Positions 6,095 through 7,984 of a stretch of DNA of 7,984 bases are shown here, piece after piece (the stretch's first letter is position 1; each line of letters opens with the position of its first letter). The notes under the pieces were generated by a model, which saw nothing but the letters and a program-made list of their open reading frames with translations, made no database searches and had not been told where the DNA came from. This stretch comes from Bacillota bacterium (GTDB lineage Bacteria > Bacillota > Dethiobacteria > DTU022 > JAAZDR01): the NCBI GenBank assembly GCA_012512705.1, contig JAAZDR010000162.1, positions 1 to 7,984 of the forward strand, in the 5' to 3' direction. The translations under genes and the position numbers were made by a program.

Positions 6095-7465
6095 ATGAAA
6101 CTTTTATTGAGACGAGCAGCGATATTACTGTTTTTTTCCTTGTTAGTTCTAGTCGGCCTTGTCATTTTCACGTGGCAGTACGTTAACAATTCTTCCACAT
6201 GGGTCCAGCACCCTGCGAACAGGCACCTTTATGCAAATGGAAAACCAATCAACTTGGGAACGATCTATGACCGTGCAGGCAGAGTTTTGCTGCAGATGAT
6301 TGACGGCTCTATGAGTTTTCATGGAGATAAAACGGTGCGCACCGCTGTTATGCATGCGACGGGGGATATGCACAACAATGTAGAGACCAGCGCACAGATG
6401 GCTTTCCCAGACCGCCTGAGCGGCTGGAATATAATTAATGGTATTTATCGCTTGAAGAGCAGATCAGGATCCGGCAGCAACCTTACTCTTACGCTTGATG
6501 CGGAGCTGTGCGCAGCTGCATACGAAGAGCTTAGCGGCCGTAAGGGAACGGTAGGCATCTACAATTATCAAACTGGAGAAATCTTATGCATGGTCAGCGC
6601 ACCTTCCTTTGATCCGGAGAACCCTCCTGATATTGATGCTGATCCCGAAAAATACGAAGGGGTGTATATCAACCGCTTACTGTCAGCGGTATATACTCCT
6701 GGCTCTGTGTTTAAACTTGTGACAGCGGCCGCAGCGATAGAAAATATAGAGAATATTGAGGAGAAACGCTTTTATTGTGATGGGAAACTGCAGATAGGTG
6801 GTGACTTAGTCACTTGCATGTCGGCGCATGGTGAAATTTCGCTTTCGCAGGCTCTTGCCAGTTCATGTAATGTCGCCTTCGGTCAGCTCAGTCTTGAACT
6901 TGGGCCAGAAAAATTGCAAAGATATGCTGAGCTGGCGGGATTCAACTCCAGCTTAGAAGTAAACGGGATCAAGACAGCAGCCGGCAGGGTAGAGCTGGCA
7001 GATGCGAAAGATGTTGAACTGGCTTGGGCTGGCATTGGACAGTATACAAATACGGCAAACCCTCTGAATTTTATGGCATATATGGGCGCAATTGCCAATG
7101 ATGGACTTCTCGTTAACCCAAGAATACTTCGTGAGCGGAGAGTTTTATCATTTGTCAACGCTTCTGCAGGCGAAAATAAGCAGATATTCTCACCAGATAC
7201 GGCAAAAAAACTGAAAGCATTGATTAGGGAGAGCACACTCAGCATTTACGGTGAGGATACTATGAGAGGGCTTGGACTCTGCGCCAAATCCGGCACCGCT
7301 GAAGTAGGCGGAGGGAAAAGGCCGCATGCTTGGTTTGCCGGATTCCTAGATAGCGAAGAGTTCCCATTTGCGTTTGTTGTTGTAATTGAAAACGGCGGCT
7401 TTGGCAGCAGAGTCGCTGCACCTGTAGCGTTAAAAGTGCTACAGGCAGCTGTAAACAGCTTTTAA
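6095..7465 (+). CDS. Class B penicillin-binding protein (transpeptidase), SEDS partner
   Basis: This encodes 456 residues from ATG 6095, with AGGTGA (6084-6089) 5 nt upstream inside the end of the SEDS gene; TGA-C-ATG spacing implies translational coupling. An upstream in-frame start at 6059 would overlap the SEDS gene and lacks this site. Residues 8-27 form the membrane anchor; the rest is outside the cell. A short dimerisation-like region (about 45-125, with GTIYDRAGRVL at 55-65) precedes the transpeptidase domain (about 130-455). All three active-site motifs are intact: SVFK (S204-K207, in YTPGSVFKL), SCN (257-259) and KSGT (398-401). The enzyme should cross-link peptide stems onto glycan made by its SEDS partner and be a beta-lactam target. 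At 456 residues it is compact and has no PASTA repeats, like the actinobacterial PbpA paired with RodA. A division, elongation or sporulation role is not resolvable here. Confidence 0.93.
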   Translation: MKLLLRRAAILLFFSLLVLVGLVIFTWQYVNNSSTWVQHPANRHLYANGKPINLGTIYDRAGRVLLQMIDGSMSFHGDKTVRTAVMHATGDMHNNVETSAQMAFPDRLSGWNIINGIYRLKSRSGSGSNLTLTLDAELCAAAYEELSGRKGTVGIYNYQTGEILCMVSAPSFDPENPPDIDADPEKYEGVYINRLLSAVYTPGSVFKLVTAAAAIENIENIEEKRFYCDGKLQIGGDLVTCMSAHGEISLSQALASSCNVAFGQLSLELGPEKLQRYAELAGFNSSLEVNGIKTAAGRVELADAKDVELAWAGIGQYTNTANPLNFMAYMGAIANDGLLVNPRILRERRVLSFVNASAGENKQIFSPDTAKKLKALIRESTLSIYGEDTMRGLGLCAKSGTAEVGGGKRPHAWFAGFLDSEEFPFAFVVVIENGGFGSRVAAPVALKVLQAAVNSF

Positions 7466-7473
7466 AATTTTAC

Positions 7474-7499
7474 AGCCTCCCTAAAACAGGGAGGCTTTT
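7474..7499. terminator. Rho-independent terminator closing the SEDS-PBP operon
   Basis: AGCCTCCCT (7474-7482) pairs perfectly with AGGGAGGCT (7488-7496) across loop AAAAC, followed by a T-run at 7496-7499 and a further AT-rich stretch. It is only 8 nt past the PBP stop. An A-rich tract before the stem (AAAATTTTA) could serve as a T-tract on the other strand, so it may work in both directions. Confidence 0.85.
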
Positions 7500-7507
7500 A
7501 TTAATAT

Positions 7508-7519
7508 GGTGGCACCACC
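7508..7519. repeat. Second hairpin following the terminator, copy 2
   Basis: GGTGG (7508-7512) and CCACC (7515-7519) are reverse complements around CA, preceded by AATAT. Position and lead-in match the hairpin after the first terminator (4194-4211), though the stem bases differ and the loop is shorter. It superficially resembles a T-box antiterminator core, but no other T-box part or aminoacyl-tRNA synthetase gene is present. Confidence 0.4.
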
Positions 7520-7754
7520 TAACTTTATAATGTTTCATTTGGTTTGATTTATGCCCGGTTAATATTGACGCAAATGTTTGTCTTTGGGTGATCTTGGAAA
7601 CCTTAACCGTTAAATATATTTAAGAGTAAAAAAGTGTCTATTATAAGAAGGAATTTTGAAATTGATAGTGAATAATTACACTAATTAATTATTTAAAAAT
7701 TACCATTTTATATTTATATACCTTTTTCCAATATTGAGACAGTGGCGAGATAAG
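7520..7754. other. AT-rich intergenic region before the regulator gene
   Basis: I see no gene in this stretch. It contains a perfect 14-bp palindrome TTAAATATATTTAA (7610-7623) and a partly overlapping TTAAC-C-GTTAA (7603-7613). Weak promoter-like hexamers also occur (TTGATA at 7662-7667 and TTAATT at 7685-7690, 17-nt spacing). These could belong to the promoter and operator of the downstream gene, but such patterns are common in AT-rich DNA. Confidence 0.35.
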
Positions 7755-7984
7755 TTGAAAGCTTACAGTGCCAATAATTTGGGCAAAAAAGACAAGGAAC
7801 GGCTGGAAATCTATACTCTGGGACGCTTTATGCTGAAAAAGAAAGATAAGCTGCTTTCCGGCGCTATCAGCCGTTCATATAGGCTTTGGGAACTTTTTAA
7901 ATACCTTCTTACTTATCGCGGCAAGGGCGTACTCCCAGAGATAGCACTAGAGAAGTTGTGGCCTGAACAGGATTACGTGGATCC
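7755..7984 (+). CDS. BTAD/SARP-type transcriptional activator, N-terminus only (cut by window end)
   Basis: An open frame from TTG 7755 runs off the window end after 76 complete codons. The segment LEIYTLGRFML (17-27), a K/S-rich spacer, SRSYRLWELFKYLLTYRGKGV (39-59) and LEKLWPEQDYVD (65-76) resemble the N-terminal winged-helix region of proteins with a bacterial transcriptional activator domain. In that family a strand of the form L-G-x-F is followed by R-x-x-x-x-W-x-L-x-x-Y-L-L and E-x-L-W-P. Such proteins are usually large cytoplasmic activators, often with AAA or TPR parts that lie beyond this window. The start is uncertain: no ATG is in frame upstream, an earlier TTG lies at 7734, and the frame is open back to a TAA at 7686. 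GGCGAGA (7744-7750) is a weak ribosome binding site. The gene follows a terminator and is a separate unit. Confidence 0.7.
   Translation, partial: MKAYSANNLGKKDKERLEIYTLGRFMLKKKDKLLSGAISRSYRLWELFKYLLTYRGKGVLPEIALEKLWPEQDYVD

Noticed and set aside
6883..7245. A 120-codon open frame on the - strand over the PBP gene
   Set aside because: It lies opposite the transpeptidase domain containing the conserved motifs; the translation is low-complexity Ser/Ala-rich shadow sequence.
7508..7519. GGTGGCACCACC resembling a T-box antiterminator core
   Set aside because: There is no specifier stem, no competing terminator downstream and no aminoacyl-tRNA synthetase or amino-acid gene. It directly follows the PBP terminator and has a counterpart after the other terminator.
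2391..7974. A third copy of the leader motif at 7969-7974 (GGATTACG)
   Set aside because: Only about nine bases match, they lie inside the regulator coding sequence, and the GTGTTGAAT block is absent.
7979..7984. GGATCC (BamHI site) exactly at the window end, suggesting a cloning junction
   Set aside because: The last codons read in frame as the expected VDP of a BTAD-type protein, so the site fits natural sequence; a cloning edge cannot be shown.

Overview
The window looks like a chromosomal stretch from an anaerobic Firmicute of the class Clostridia (Peptococcaceae- or Syntrophomonadaceae-like). This is inferred from strong AGGAGG-type ribosome binding sites, moderate GC, short U-tailed terminators, and the protein types present: a SEDS/penicillin-binding-protein pair with an FHA module and a BTAD-type regulator. 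Species cannot be named from the sequence alone. All genes read on the + strand, and no convincing gene was found on the - strand.

Layout. Positions 1-80 are a short leader with a small GC-rich hairpin. Positions 81-788 encode a membrane-anchored extracytoplasmic protein of unknown function. Positions 943-2343 hold a sodium/solute symporter (SSS) family gene of normal full length, interrupted by one in-frame TAA at 1759-1761; I annotate it as a pseudogene. Positions 2460-4130 encode an intact IlvD/Edd-family dehydratase, most likely dihydroxy-acid dehydratase, although a sugar-acid dehydratase is possible given the transporter next door. A terminator follows at 4160-4186. Positions 4324-6093 encode a fusion of an FHA domain with a SEDS (RodA/FtsW) glycan polymerase. 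One base after its stop, 6095-7465 encodes a compact class B penicillin-binding protein. A terminator at 7474-7499 ends this two-gene operon. The window closes inside a gene starting near 7755 that resembles the N-terminal winged helix of BTAD/SARP-type transcriptional activators.

How the genes work together. The FHA-SEDS protein and the adjacent PBP form a polymerase plus transpeptidase pair for peptidoglycan synthesis. The FHA module suggests control by Ser/Thr phosphorylation, comparable to the actinobacterial rodA-pbpA/FHA/PknB neighbourhood, but here the module is built into the polymerase. The symporter and the dehydratase are not obviously co-transcribed. They do share a well-conserved leader element of about 43 nt (34/43 identical, 8 of 9 differences transitions), which suggests a common regulatory element.

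The observations most worth following are the shared leader element, the FHA-SEDS fusion (with an altered FHA Asn position), the nonsense-interrupted symporter, and the two related terminator elements, each followed by an ATATGG and a second hairpin. I see no clearly undescribed multi-gene system, no CRISPR, no tRNA or rRNA, and no insertion sequence.
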